A stretch of DNA of 64,000 bases from Candidatus Fimivivens faecavium (GTDB taxonomy: Bacteria; Bacillota; Clostridia; Oscillospirales; Ruminococcaceae). A program made the translations under genes and the position numbers. The stretch is from assembly GCA_018716105.1 (NCBI GenBank), contig DVKH01000025.1, positions 1 to 64,000 on the forward strand, written 5' to 3'. Below the pieces are notes generated by a model. It did not search any database, had not been told where the DNA came from, and saw only the letters and a list, made by a program, of their open reading frames with translations. The number at the start of each line of letters is the position of its first letter. The first letter of the stretch is position 1. Below are positions 1-8,370 of the stretch, in pieces.

Positions 1-34
1 TTTCCCGCCCGCTTCCCGCGGCGTTTGCATAGAG

Positions 35-69
35 AAAAGCAGCAGGGCTTGCGCTCTGCTGCTTTTTTT
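35..69 (+). terminator. Rho-independent terminator of an upstream plus-strand gene
   Basis: An 11-bp stem (35-45 with 56-66) is followed by a run of seven T. It probably ends a gene lying to the left of the window. The A-rich 5' flank would also allow it to work on the minus strand. Confidence 0.75.
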
Positions 70-70
70 C

Positions 71-347
71 GTTTTATTTCAGGGCTTTCGTATCCGGCCC
101 GGCCAACTCAAAGACCCTTCCCGCCATCCGGCTCCCCCGCCCCCGACCACCTCCTCGACGGGCGCTGCGAGGGGCAGGCGCGCCGCCGGCCTCTCACGCC
201 CGTCTGCCGTTCCGGTTGGGCAGATATAAAGGCGGCATCAAGGCAAACAACAATACGTTTTCAGGAAGCATGGCCGAACGCCGGAAGATATGTTAGATTC
301 ACGATGCCGGTATCGGCTTTGCAGCGAACACGCACGGACAGAAAGGT
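71..347. other. Gene-free stretch, nothing recognised
   Basis: About 280 bases between two terminator-like hairpins. The open frames here are short, rich in Arg/Pro/Ser and have no convincing ribosome binding site. I see no RNA gene or operator. Confidence 0.4.
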
Positions 348-381
348 CCCGGCAGGGGCTGCCTGAGCCAACCCTGCCGGG
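348..381 (-). terminator. Hairpin terminator after the antiporter gene
   Basis: A 10-bp perfect stem (CCCGGCAGGG at 348-357 with its complement at 372-381) lies just past the stop of the minus-strand antiporter. The T tract after it is short, so termination may be partial. Confidence 0.5.
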
Positions 382-387
382 GTAGAA

Positions 388-1839
388 TCATCGGAGGCTG
401 CTTTTGATCTGTTCCGGGGTCAGCGCGATTTCCAGGTCTTTCGGCTGTATACCGTTGAGTACCACCGTGTCGCCGGTCAGAATCTTCGTGTCGCCGCGGG
501 GGACGATGATATCGTTTCCGCGTTTGATCATCACGATGAGGAGATTTTTGGGCAGATGCAGCTCTTTGAGCTTTTGATTGACCCAGATATTATTGTTGTC
601 GATGGTCAATTCAAGCAGCTGTACATCGGTTTCGTCTTGATAATCGGTGAAGGTTTTGAAGATGGTCTCTTCATGGTCGACAAGCCCGAGGACTTCCGCC
701 ACCTTTGGGAGGAGGGTGCCCTGAAATGCGACCGAAAACAGGGCGACGCAGAAGACGATATGGAAGATATCGTTGCTGGTATAAGCGTCGCTTGTGATTG
801 TATAGATCGCAAAAACGATGGAGGCTGCGCCGCGCAGTCCGGCCCAGGAAATAAGGAGCTGCCGCCGGATTGGCATTCGGAACCAGGAGAGGAGCAGGAA
901 AGTGGCGACGGGCCGCGCGACGAAGGTGAGGAACAGGGCGATCCCAACAGCAGTCGGCAGAATAGCCGGGAGCTGGGAGGGGAAGGAGAGCAGGCCGAGC
1001 AGGAAGAACAGCGAGATCTGCATCAGCCAGGTGATACCGTCGAAAAAGTGGACAAGCTCAACCTTATGCAGAATCTTGCTGTTCCCGATGACGATCCCGG
1101 CGATATAGGCGCTGAGATAACCGTTGCCGCCGAGAAGGCCCGGGAGGGAATAGGAGAGAAGCGCAATCGCCACCACAAAGATGGTGTGCAGCCCCTTCAT
1201 CGTAAAGCTCACCTGCCGGAGCAGCCAGACCGAGGCGAACGCGATCAGAAAACCAAAGATCAGGCCAAAGGCGACCTGAGTGAAAATCAGGGAAACGATT
1301 GATTGGCTGCCGTGGTTGGCCATCATGGCCAACAGGACGACGGTCAGCATATAGGCGGTTGGGTCGTTGCTTCCGCTTTCAATCTCCAGGAGGGACGCGA
1401 GACCGTACCTCAGGTTCAGGTTTCGCGAGCGAAGGATTGAAAACACCGAAGCGGCGTCGGTCGAGCCGATGACTGCGCCGACGAGCAGGCCCTCCAGCAG
1501 ATCCATCTTGAGTACAAAATGGCAGAAGACGCCGGTCAGCGCCGCCGTCACCACAACGCCGGCGGTTGACATGAGGATTGCGGGGAACGCAACGGGCTTC
1601 GCAACGCTCCAGTTGGTTCCGAATCCGCCGTAGAACATGATGAAAATCAGCGCGACGGAGCAGATCTGTTCGGCGAGCGCGTAATCTTCAAACGGAATTT
1701 TGAGGATACCGTCCGAACCAAACAGCATTCCGAGCACCAAGAACAGGAGCAGCGTCGGCACGCCCAACCGGTTGGACAACTTACTGGAGGCGACGCAGAT
1801 CAACAGCACAACAGCGCAACAAAAAACGGCAAAGGTCAA
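388..1839 (-). CDS. Cation:proton antiporter, CPA1 family with C-terminal TrkA_C domain
   Basis: Probable potassium (or sodium)/proton antiporter of the inner membrane, 483 aa. About twelve hydrophobic segments fill residues 1-385. They include the conserved GSTDAASVFSILRS stretch and the SGSNDPTA motif, whose Asn-Asp pair is the ion-binding signature of CPA1 exchangers. Residues from about 400 to the end form a soluble TrkA_C-like domain (LKELHLPKNLLIVMIKRG, then a GDTVVLNG strand), as in CvrA/NhaP2-type K+/H+ antiporters, where this domain senses a nucleotide or ion. The start is TTG, with AGGAGG seven bases upstream (1841-1850 in reverse); no in-frame ATG fits better. It appears monocistronic. 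Family assignment is firm; ion specificity is inferred. Confidence 0.9.
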   Translation of the reverse strand: MTFAVFCCAVVLLICVASSKLSNRLGVPTLLLFLVLGMLFGSDGILKIPFEDYALAEQICSVALIFIMFYGGFGTNWSVAKPVAFPAILMSTAGVVVTAALTGVFCHFVLKMDLLEGLLVGAVIGSTDAASVFSILRSRNLNLRYGLASLLEIESGSNDPTAYMLTVVLLAMMANHGSQSIVSLIFTQVAFGLIFGFLIAFASVWLLRQVSFTMKGLHTIFVVAIALLSYSLPGLLGGNGYLSAYIAGIVIGNSKILHKVELVHFFDGITWLMQISLFFLLGLLSFPSQLPAILPTAVGIALFLTFVARPVATFLLLSWFRMPIRRQLLISWAGLRGAASIVFAIYTITSDAYTSNDIFHIVFCVALFSVAFQGTLLPKVAEVLGLVDHEETIFKTFTDYQDETDVQLLELTIDNNNIWVNQKLKELHLPKNLLIVMIKRGNDIIVPRGDTKILTGDTVVLNGIQPKDLEIALTPEQIKSSLR

Positions 1840-1925
1840 AACTTCCTCCTTTCGGTCGAAGGTATGATAGCTTATTTATTTTATTTTACATGAAAATTGG
1901 CTTTCCGTCCAGTAAACAAAAGATA

Positions 1926-1954
1926 AACGGTGCGAAGGCATGGTTCGCACCGTT
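1926..1954 (-). terminator. Terminator of pyk
   Basis: An 11-bp perfect stem AACGGTGCGAA/TTCGCACCGTT lies 26 bases beyond the pyk stop. On the minus strand it is followed by a T-rich tail. Confidence 0.8.
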
Positions 1955-1979
1955 AAACTTCCGGAAAAAGGGGCTTTCA

Positions 1980-3767
1980 TTATTCTTCTGTTTCCGTCCG
2001 CATCCCCGTTTTGTTGACGCTGACGGAATTGCCGACGGCGCCCCGCGAAGCGTCCAGATAGACAGTTACGCCGTTTTTGAGCAGCGCGCATGCGTTTTTC
2101 ACGCCGACCACCGCCGGAATGTCGAGGGTGAGCCCGACCACCGCCGCATGGGAGTTTGCGCCTTCCTCCTCGGCGACGATGCCGGAGCAGCGCTTTAAAA
2201 GCGGCATGATCGCGTTTGTGGTCCGGGGGATGACGAGGATATCGCCGTCGGTAAAGCGCTCGATCGCTTCTCCCTCGTTCTGTACGACGCAGAGGCGGCC
2301 GATCACTTTCCCTTTTCCGATTCCCAGTCCGGAACAGATGACGTCCCCGACCACGTCCACCTTGACCAGGTTTGTGGTCCCGGGGATGCCGATTGGCACG
2401 CCGGCTGTCAGCACGACCACCTCGCCGTCCCGGACGAGGCCGTGGCTGCGGATGGAGTCGACCGCTTCATGCAGCATCAGGTCGGTGCTGCCGACGTGCT
2501 CGCTCATCAGGACCGGCGTGACGCCCCAGGAGAGGCTCAGGTGCCGGTAGGTCGAGAGTTTCGGGGTGCAGGCGACGATCGGCACGGCCGGGCGGAAGGA
2601 AGAGGTCATCCGCGCGGTGTAACCGGATTGGGTGACCGGGACGATCGCGCCAGCGTTGAGGTCGTGCGCGATGGTGCAGGTCGCATGGGCGATGGCGTAG
2701 GTCAGGTCGTTGTGTTCCGGGTGTTCCATTGTGTTGAGGCGCTTGCGGTAGTTGATATCCCGCTCGGTCCGCTGGGCGATGGTGGCCATCATGCGGACCG
2801 CTTCGATCGGATATTTCCCGCTCGCGGTTTCGCCGGAAAGCATGACGGCGCTTGTCCCGTCGTAGATTGCGTTTGCCACGTCCGCCGCCTCGGCGCGGGT
2901 GGGGCGGGGCCGGGTGGTCATCGAATCGAGCATCTGAGTCGCGGTGATCGAGATTTTCCCGAGCGAAAGCGCTTTTTTAATCAGCTGTTTCTGGACCACC
3001 GGGACGTCTTCGGCCGGGATTTCAACGCCCATGTCGCCGCGCGCGACCATCACGCCGTCTGAAACGCGCAGAATCTCTTCGATGTTCTCGACGCCCTTTG
3101 CGCTCTCGATTTTGGCGATGACCAGGATCGACTGGCATCCCTCGCTTTCGAGGAGTTTTCGAATCTGAAGGATATCGTTCGGCGTCGTGACAAACGAAGC
3201 CGCGATAAAATCGAAGCCGGTCCTGACGCCGAAGCGGATGTCGTCGATATCCCGCTGGCTCAGGTAGGGGAGGGAGAGCTCGACGCCGGGGACGTTGATC
3301 CCCTTTCTGTCCGAGACGACGCCGCCGTTGAGGATTTCGCAGATGATCTCTTCTCCCTCGATCGCCGTGACCTTCAGTTCGATAAGGCCGTCGTCGATCA
3401 GGATGAAACAACCCTCTTTGACGTCGCGGTAGAGCTCTTTATGGGAGACGGAGATCCGCTCCGCCGTACCCGGAACGTCTTCCGGGGTGAGGACGAGGGT
3501 CTTCCCCGCTTCGAGGGTGACGGGGCCGTCCTTCATCACGCCGGTTCGAATTTCGGGGCCTTTGGTGTCGAGCATGGTCGCGACCGGGAGATTCAGTTCC
3601 TTGCGGAGGGAATCCACCATGTCGAACATCTTCTGATGCGAGGCATGGTCGGCATGCGAAAAATTGAAGCGCGCGACGTCCATTCCGGACAGCATCAGCT
3701 CTTTGAGGGTTTCGCGCCGGGACACGGCGGGCCCAAGCGTGCAGACAATTTTGGTTTTTCTTCTCAT
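1980..3767 (-). CDS. pyk: Pyruvate kinase with C-terminal PEP-utilising-type domain
   Basis: Last step of glycolysis: phosphoenolpyruvate plus ADP gives pyruvate plus ATP, in the cytosol. 595 aa, longer than the roughly 470-aa enterobacterial enzyme. Residues 1-475 are the classic kinase: N-terminal KIVCTLGPA, the AKIESAKGVENI active-site segment with the catalytic Lys, MVARGDMGVEIP, and the TATQMLDSM metal/phosphate site. Residues about 485-590 form the extra C-terminal domain found in Bacillus and Clostridium enzymes. It resembles the swivelling domain of PEP-utilising enzymes (EEEGANSHAAVVGL with its His), but its function in pyruvate kinases is not established. ATG start, AAAGGA upstream. 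It has its own promoter (3904-3932) with two palindromes in the leader. Confidence 0.97.
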   Translation of the reverse strand: MRRKTKIVCTLGPAVSRRETLKELMLSGMDVARFNFSHADHASHQKMFDMVDSLRKELNLPVATMLDTKGPEIRTGVMKDGPVTLEAGKTLVLTPEDVPGTAERISVSHKELYRDVKEGCFILIDDGLIELKVTAIEGEEIICEILNGGVVSDRKGINVPGVELSLPYLSQRDIDDIRFGVRTGFDFIAASFVTTPNDILQIRKLLESEGCQSILVIAKIESAKGVENIEEILRVSDGVMVARGDMGVEIPAEDVPVVQKQLIKKALSLGKISITATQMLDSMTTRPRPTRAEAADVANAIYDGTSAVMLSGETASGKYPIEAVRMMATIAQRTERDINYRKRLNTMEHPEHNDLTYAIAHATCTIAHDLNAGAIVPVTQSGYTARMTSSFRPAVPIVACTPKLSTYRHLSLSWGVTPVLMSEHVGSTDLMLHEAVDSIRSHGLVRDGEVVVLTAGVPIGIPGTTNLVKVDVVGDVICSGLGIGKGKVIGRLCVVQNEGEAIERFTDGDILVIPRTTNAIMPLLKRCSGIVAEEEGANSHAAVVGLTLDIPAVVGVKNACALLKNGVTVYLDASRGAVGNSVSVNKTGMRTETEE

Positions 3768-3845
3768 CGTCGTTCGTTCCTTTCTGTTCCAATACCGCTC
3801 CGCGCCCGGTATCGGCGCGGCCGGGCCGCCGAAGCCGCCCCGCGG

Positions 3846-3883
3846 ATCTCAATTTTTGAGATGAGATTTCAACATATGAAATC
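3846..3883. promoter_or_regulatory. Two tandem palindromes in the pyk leader
   Basis: Two perfect 7-bp-arm palindromes lie side by side: ATCTCAA-TTT-TTGAGAT (3846-3862) and GATTTCA-ACATA-TGAAATC (3865-3883). Their centres are 20 bp apart, about two helical turns. They sit just downstream of the predicted pyk transcription start, where a repressor dimer pair could act. The cognate protein is unknown. Confidence 0.5.
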
Positions 3884-3903
3884 ATTTTCCTTTATACGAA
3901 ATT

Positions 3904-3932
3904 ATTGTAGTTGGAATTCCATCGTCTGTCAA
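3904..3932 (-). promoter_or_regulatory. SigA-type promoter of pyk
   Basis: On the minus strand: TTGACA (3927-3932), 17-bp spacer, TACAAT (3904-3909). Transcription should start near 3897, giving a leader of about 130 nt. Confidence 0.75.
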
Positions 3933-3972
3933 TCAAAAGTTCCGAAAATCTTGGTGAAAACGAGGAAAAAGC

Positions 3973-4027
3973 TTGCATCTATCCAAAAGCCGTGATATGA
4001 TAAATGTACTAATAAGACTAATACACT
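3973..4027 (+). promoter_or_regulatory. Promoter and YtrA-type operator of the GntR-ABC operon
   Basis: TTGCAT (3973-3978), 17 bp, TATGAT (3996-4001). Immediately downstream lies AATGTA-N13-TACACT (4003-4027), one base off the AGTGTA-N13-TACACT operator described for the YtrA subfamily of GntR repressors. It would cover the transcription start, so autorepression by the first gene is expected. Confidence 0.7.
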
Positions 4028-4056
4028 TGACACAACGGATATGGGGAAGGAGGAAA

Positions 4057-4434
4057 ATGGTGTTTTCAATCGATTCGAGAAGCCGCACGCCGATTTATGA
4101 ACAGTTGAAACAGAATATTCTCAACCAGATCGCAACCGGGATGCTAAAGGCGGACGAACAGCTTCCGTCTGTCCGCAACCTCGCGAGGGAGCTGGGCGTC
4201 AACCCCAACACGGTTCAAAAAGCGTATCAGGAACTTGACGCGCAGGGGATTATCTATCAGGCGGCCGGGAGGGGAAGCTTTGTTTCCGGCGGCGACGAGG
4301 GCAAGCGCGCGGTGGAGCGGGAGCAGCTTGAGAAGCTTGAGCGCCAGATGCAGGAAGCCAGACGGATCGGCGTCACCAAAACGTCAGTCCTTTCGCTGAC
4401 AGAACGGGTTTTTAAGGAGGAGATGGTCGAATGA
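4057..4434 (+). CDS. GntR-family regulator, YtrA subfamily
   Basis: DNA-binding repressor of about 125 aa. The winged helix-turn-helix of GntR proteins occupies residues 1-75: SRTPIYEQLKQNIL, then LPSVRNLARELGVNPNTVQK as helix-turn-helix. Only a short helical tail follows, the hallmark of the YtrA subfamily, which usually controls an adjacent ABC transporter and responds to cell-envelope stress or antibiotics. The start is set at the ATG preceded by GGAAGGAGG; a longer frame from 3973 lacks a binding site and runs through the operator. Its stop overlaps the ATG of the ATPase gene (ATGA), indicating translational coupling. Confidence 0.92.
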   Translation: MVFSIDSRSRTPIYEQLKQNILNQIATGMLKADEQLPSVRNLARELGVNPNTVQKAYQELDAQGIIYQAAGRGSFVSGGDEGKRAVEREQLEKLERQMQEARRIGVTKTSVLSLTERVFKEEMVE

Positions 4435-5330
4435 TTCAGGCGAGCAATGTTGTCAAGCTGTTCGACTCGCATACCGCGCTCGAGCGTGTCACCCTCGCCA
4501 TCGGCAGCGGGTGCATCTATGGCCTTGTGGGGACGAACGGTTCGGGAAAATCGACCCTTCTCCGGCTGATCGCAGGGGTGTATTCGCCGAACGAGGGGGG
4601 GATCACCCTCGACGGCGCGCCGGTTTTCGAAAACCCGGAGGCGAAAAAGCGGATTTTTTTCGTTTCCGACGACCTCTATTTTCAGCCGCAGGCGGCGCTT
4701 GGCGATATGGCCGAATTTTACCGCGCGGCGTATCCCGGCTGGTCAGAGGAGCGGTATGCCCACCTCTGCGAGATGTTCCCGATTGGGACCAAGCGCAAGC
4801 TTTCGACCTTCTCCAAAGGGATGCGGCGTCAGGCGGCGCTGATTCTTGCGCTTTCCGCCCAGCCCGATTACCTTCTGCTGGACGAGGCGTTCGACGGGCT
4901 CGACCCGGTGATCCGTTTTGCGGTGCGCAAGATCATCGCCGACATGATCGCCGAGCGGAACTCAACGGTGATCATCTCCTCCCATAACCTCAGGGAGCTG
5001 GAGGACTTCTGCGACCGGATCGGCCTGCTGCACCGTGGCTCGCTTCTGCTGGAATGCGCGATCGACCAGATTCAGATCGGGTTTAGCAAAGTGCAGGCGG
5101 TTTTCCAGCCGATGCGGGGGGAAGCGGATCTCGGCGGCATCCGTGTCCTGAGCCGTGAACAGAAGGGGAGCGTTGCGACCTTCGTCTGTCAGGCCGGGGA
5201 GCAGGAGGCGCTCGCCGCGGTCAACGCGCTGGGGCCCGTCCTTGCGGAAGCGGTTCCGCTGACCCTCGAGGAGGTATTTATTTATGAAATGGAGGCGGTC
5301 GGATATGACTACAGCAAAGTCATCTTTTAG
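4431..5330 (+). CDS. ABC transporter ATP-binding protein (YtrB-like)
   Basis: ATPase subunit of an export-type ABC transporter, 299 aa, on the cytosolic face of the membrane. Walker A is GTNGSGKST (about residues 34-42), the signature region is FSKGMRRQ, and Walker B is YLLLDEAFDGLD, followed by a switch His in IISSHNLRELED. The last 90 residues form a small accessory domain typical of this subfamily. It overlaps the regulator upstream by 4 bp and the permease downstream by about 26 bp, so the three form one operon. The exported substrate cannot be read from the sequence; drug or cell-wall-antibiotic export is plausible by analogy with Bacillus ytr operons. Confidence 0.93.
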   Translation: MIQASNVVKLFDSHTALERVTLAIGSGCIYGLVGTNGSGKSTLLRLIAGVYSPNEGGITLDGAPVFENPEAKKRIFFVSDDLYFQPQAALGDMAEFYRAAYPGWSEERYAHLCEMFPIGTKRKLSTFSKGMRRQAALILALSAQPDYLLLDEAFDGLDPVIRFAVRKIIADMIAERNSTVIISSHNLRELEDFCDRIGLLHRGSLLLECAIDQIQIGFSKVQAVFQPMRGEADLGGIRVLSREQKGSVATFVCQAGEQEALAAVNALGPVLAEAVPLTLEEVFIYEMEAVGYDYSKVIF

Positions 5331-7611
5331 TTTCGGCAGGTTTTGGCCGATTTATTGCAATACGCTGCGTCGGTATCGGAGCGCCGGCATCTTTTATACC
5401 ATTCTCGGGTTTATTTTCCTGCCTCTTCAGTATCTTTTGACGCTGATCCAATATGGATACCGGGAAAATTTCAACCTCTCCGGCATCCTCGGCGGACCGG
5501 CGCACACCTATAACCTCTTTTCCGGCATGTTTTTCACCGGGATGACGCTGGTGGTTTCGTTTGTGCTGGCGGTGAACCTGTTTTCGTTTCTCCATTCGAA
5601 GCGGGCGGTGGATGTCTACCACTCGCTTCCCGTGACGCGGACGGAGCTTCTTCTGGCGGCCGAGGCCGCAGGGGTGACCATTCTCTGGCTTGGGATCCTG
5701 CTCAACTTCATCTTTGTCGCCCTGATCGGGGCGGCGTATGGCTACGCGGGCCTGGTTCCGGCAATCCTCCTCGAAGCGCTTGCGTGGATGGCGTGCTCCT
5801 TTGTGATTTTCACCATCACGGTGTTTGCGGCGGTCAATGTCGGGACGGTGTTCGACACCTGGATCTGCTCGCTTGCGCTCAACGGCGCGGTTTCGGTGAT
5901 GTATTTGATCATGGCGCTGATGTGCGCGGGGTTTTTATACGGATTTAATGCGAACGATGAATCGGTGATACTGTTTGCCTATAAGCTCTCGCCGGTTTCG
6001 GTGATCATCGGGCGGCAGATGATGTCCTTCGACCGGATGAACAGGGGCGCCGACGTCTGGTATTTCGTCGAGAACAACTGGGCGGTGCTGATCTGGTTCC
6101 TGATCGGAATCGGCGTTCTCGCGCTTTCGGTCTGGGCTTACCGGAAGAGAAAAAGCGAAGCGGCCGAATCAGTCGGCACATTCGGGCCGGTTCAGATTTT
6201 TGTCCGGATTGCGGCGACCTTCATTGGCGGCTACGCGCTTGGAATGCTGCTGGTCGGCGTGTTTTCGATCCAGAACGATTTCGCGGTTGCGGCTTTGGTT
6301 TTCGCGGGTGCGGTGATCGTCTATCTGATCTTCGACGCGGTGCTTTCCCGGAACCTCAAAACCATTGTGCGGGCGATCCCGGTGTCGCTGGTGTTTGCAG
6401 TCTTGACCGGCGGCTCGGTGCTCGCCATCACGACGGGCGGTTTTGGCTTTGAAACGCGGGTCCCCTCTTTGGAAAACGTCCAGTCGGCGACCATCGATTA
6501 CCGCGGGCGCTACAGCGACGAAGTCCTCTACCAAAGCGGGGAGGGGTATGAGAGAGCTTATGAGATCACCCTCCAGGACCCGGAGACGATTGCGGCGGTG
6601 CTGGCGCTGCATCAGGAGCAGGTTGACCAGCATCTGCGGGGAGATGATGAGGACCAAAGCTGGAACGCTTTACTTCGATATGAGCTTTCCTATCAGCTGA
6701 AGGACGGCTCGAAGATGGAGCGGCGCTACACTGCGCATATCAATGATACGCTGATCAGCGCGCTCGTTGATCTGGAGCTGAGCCCAGAATACCTGGAAAA
6801 GGCGCACCCCGTCTTTTGGATGGATGCGTCTAAAATCGATGAGCTGTCGGTCCGCTCGGTGATTGCGGACGACTGGACCTACCGGCGCCTGACGGAAAGC
6901 CAGTATGAGGAGCTGCTGGCCGCCCTTCAGGAGGATATGAGATCGCAGCCGAAAGAGGAGCTGATTTCCGCCGGGGCGCCCGCGCTCGGTTATCTTCAGC
7001 TGAGCTTTGAGGATCCGGGTGCGGTCCAGCAGCCAGGCAACCGGGTGCTTGCGCGGTCGGAGGTTTTGGTGACGGAAAGCTTCCGGAACACCCTTTCGAT
7101 GCTCGAGGAGCTGGGCCTGGGCGATGCGATGCGGCCCGATTACGAGAAGGCGGAGAAGGTTTATGCCGGGATCTCCAATATGTTTGCCTATTCCAACGGC
7201 GCGGCCGTCCATCAGGCCAAAAGCTATTCGCTTTATGATCTTGAATATGAGATCTTTGTGGACGGGGCGCGCGCCGGCGAGGAGATGCCGTTCGGCAGCT
7301 TCTTTGAGTGCAGCGAAGAGGAATACGCGGAGCTCAGGCCGTATTTCAGGAGCAGCCTTCCGATCAATGCGCCGATGGTTGTCGTGGCGGTTCAGACGCA
7401 GGAAAGCGCCGGAGATGAACTGAGCGGTTATTTCGTCTGCGATTTCCGCGAGCTTCCGGATGAGCTTGAGAAGAAACTGCTGGCCTATGCTGAAGAAGTC
7501 TACGGCCAGTGGATGGTTGAGTGGTACTATCATTCGATTGGCCTCGAGTACAACGCAGGCGCGGCGTATGAAGGATACGAAACGGTCGTGCCGCAGGAGA
7601 CGGCAGGCTGA
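5305..7611 (+). CDS. ABC transporter permease with large extracytoplasmic C-terminal region
   Basis: Membrane partner of the preceding ATPase, 768 aa from the chosen start. The N-terminal half has about ten hydrophobic segments (e.g. IFYTILGFIFLPLQYLLTLI, MTLVVSFVLAVNLFSFL, FVIFTITVFAAVNVGTV). The region after about residue 380 is soluble, acidic and roughly 390 aa long, with no signature I recognise. It may be an outward-facing sensing or substrate-handling domain. The ATG at 5305 has GGAGG nine bases upstream (5291-5295); an ATG at 5284 in the same frame lacks this. A strong terminator follows at 7625. Assignment as permease rests on context and topology. Confidence 0.8.
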   Translation: MTTAKSSFSFGRFWPIYCNTLRRYRSAGIFYTILGFIFLPLQYLLTLIQYGYRENFNLSGILGGPAHTYNLFSGMFFTGMTLVVSFVLAVNLFSFLHSKRAVDVYHSLPVTRTELLLAAEAAGVTILWLGILLNFIFVALIGAAYGYAGLVPAILLEALAWMACSFVIFTITVFAAVNVGTVFDTWICSLALNGAVSVMYLIMALMCAGFLYGFNANDESVILFAYKLSPVSVIIGRQMMSFDRMNRGADVWYFVENNWAVLIWFLIGIGVLALSVWAYRKRKSEAAESVGTFGPVQIFVRIAATFIGGYALGMLLVGVFSIQNDFAVAALVFAGAVIVYLIFDAVLSRNLKTIVRAIPVSLVFAVLTGGSVLAITTGGFGFETRVPSLENVQSATIDYRGRYSDEVLYQSGEGYERAYEITLQDPETIAAVLALHQEQVDQHLRGDDEDQSWNALLRYELSYQLKDGSKMERRYTAHINDTLISALVDLELSPEYLEKAHPVFWMDASKIDELSVRSVIADDWTYRRLTESQYEELLAALQEDMRSQPKEELISAGAPALGYLQLSFEDPGAVQQPGNRVLARSEVLVTESFRNTLSMLEELGLGDAMRPDYEKAEKVYAGISNMFAYSNGAAVHQAKSYSLYDLEYEIFVDGARAGEEMPFGSFFECSEEEYAELRPYFRSSLPINAPMVVVAVQTQESAGDELSGYFVCDFRELPDELEKKLLAYAEEVYGQWMVEWYYHSIGLEYNAGAAYEGYETVVPQETAG

Positions 7612-7624
7612 TTGGCCAATCGTC

Positions 7625-7660
7625 AAAGCCCGGCCTGGATTTGCATTCAGGCCGGGCTTT
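7625..7660. terminator. Bidirectional terminator between permease and acetyltransferase genes
   Basis: A perfect 13-bp stem (AAAGCCCGGCCTG and complement, loop of 10) between two convergent genes. Both sides carry A/T-rich flanks. Confidence 0.85.
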
Positions 7661-7688
7661 CCTCTGTTTACATTTAATCCAGTTCCGC

Positions 7689-8324
7689 TTATAAAATAAA
7701 AGAGTGGGACATGATATAAAACTCTTCCTGGCTCGGCTGGCGTTTTTTCTCCATTTTCTCCAGCGTTTCGTCATACCGCTGCGCTTCTTCCTCCGCGATA
7801 TCCATCACCGGGCTGCCGCGGTAGAACCACTTCCCGCCTTCCAGCGCGCCGGGGACGAGTTCTTTCACCATCATCGCCGACGGAAACGTTCCGTCCTCCA
7901 GGCAGACGTCAAACTTCTTGCAGCTTTTGAAACCGCGGCTGACATAGTTTGCCGGGCTTCCGAAGATGACAATGGCGTCGTAACCGAGCGAAGCGGCCTG
8001 CTGGAAAGAATGCTCCATGAGCATCCTGCCAAGGCCCCGTCTCTGGTGTCCGGGTGCGATGCTGACGGGGCCGAAGGTAAGGATTTCCTTTTCGGTTCCG
8101 GCTTCAGACGTCAGCATGGCCTTCGTATACATGATGTTCCCGACGACTTCGCCGTCGAGTTCAATTACAAAATCCAGCTCCGGGATGAAGTCCTCATGCT
8201 GCCGCATGATATGGACCAGGTAATGCTCCGCGCATCCCGGCACATAAAGATTGTAAAACGCTTTTCTCGTGATTTCTTCCACGATTCTGTAATCTGTTTC
8301 AGTTTCATTTCGAATCTTGATCAT
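7689..8324 (-). CDS. GNAT-family N-acetyltransferase
   Basis: Transfers an acetyl group from acetyl-CoA to an unknown amine, 211 aa, cytosolic. The GNAT core runs from about residue 1 to 150. The pyrophosphate-binding loop is seen as HQRRGLGRMLME, preceded by the beta-4 strand LTFGPVSIAP, with the C-terminal IVIFGSPANYVSRGFKSC strand-turn typical of YhbS-like members. About 60 further residues end in a charged helix. ATG start with GGAG about eight bases upstream. The gene lies alone between two terminators or promoters. Substrate unknown. Confidence 0.9.
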   Translation of the reverse strand: MIKIRNETETDYRIVEEITRKAFYNLYVPGCAEHYLVHIMRQHEDFIPELDFVIELDGEVVGNIMYTKAMLTSEAGTEKEILTFGPVSIAPGHQRRGLGRMLMEHSFQQAASLGYDAIVIFGSPANYVSRGFKSCKKFDVCLEDGTFPSAMMVKELVPGALEGGKWFYRGSPVMDIAEEEAQRYDETLEKMEKKRQPSQEEFYIMSHSFIL

Positions 8325-8370
8325 AGATCCAATCTCCTGCAGATAAAGAGTGATGAAGGCGCGCCACAGA

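Noticed and set aside
25..366. Plus-strand open frame of 113 codons at the window start
   Set aside because: Begins inside a terminator hairpin, no ribosome binding site, Arg/Pro/Ser-rich like a random GC-rich frame.
556..1302. 248-codon frame opposite the antiporter gene
   Set aside because: Antisense shadow: low-complexity Glu/Gly/Asp composition, while the other strand has clear family motifs.
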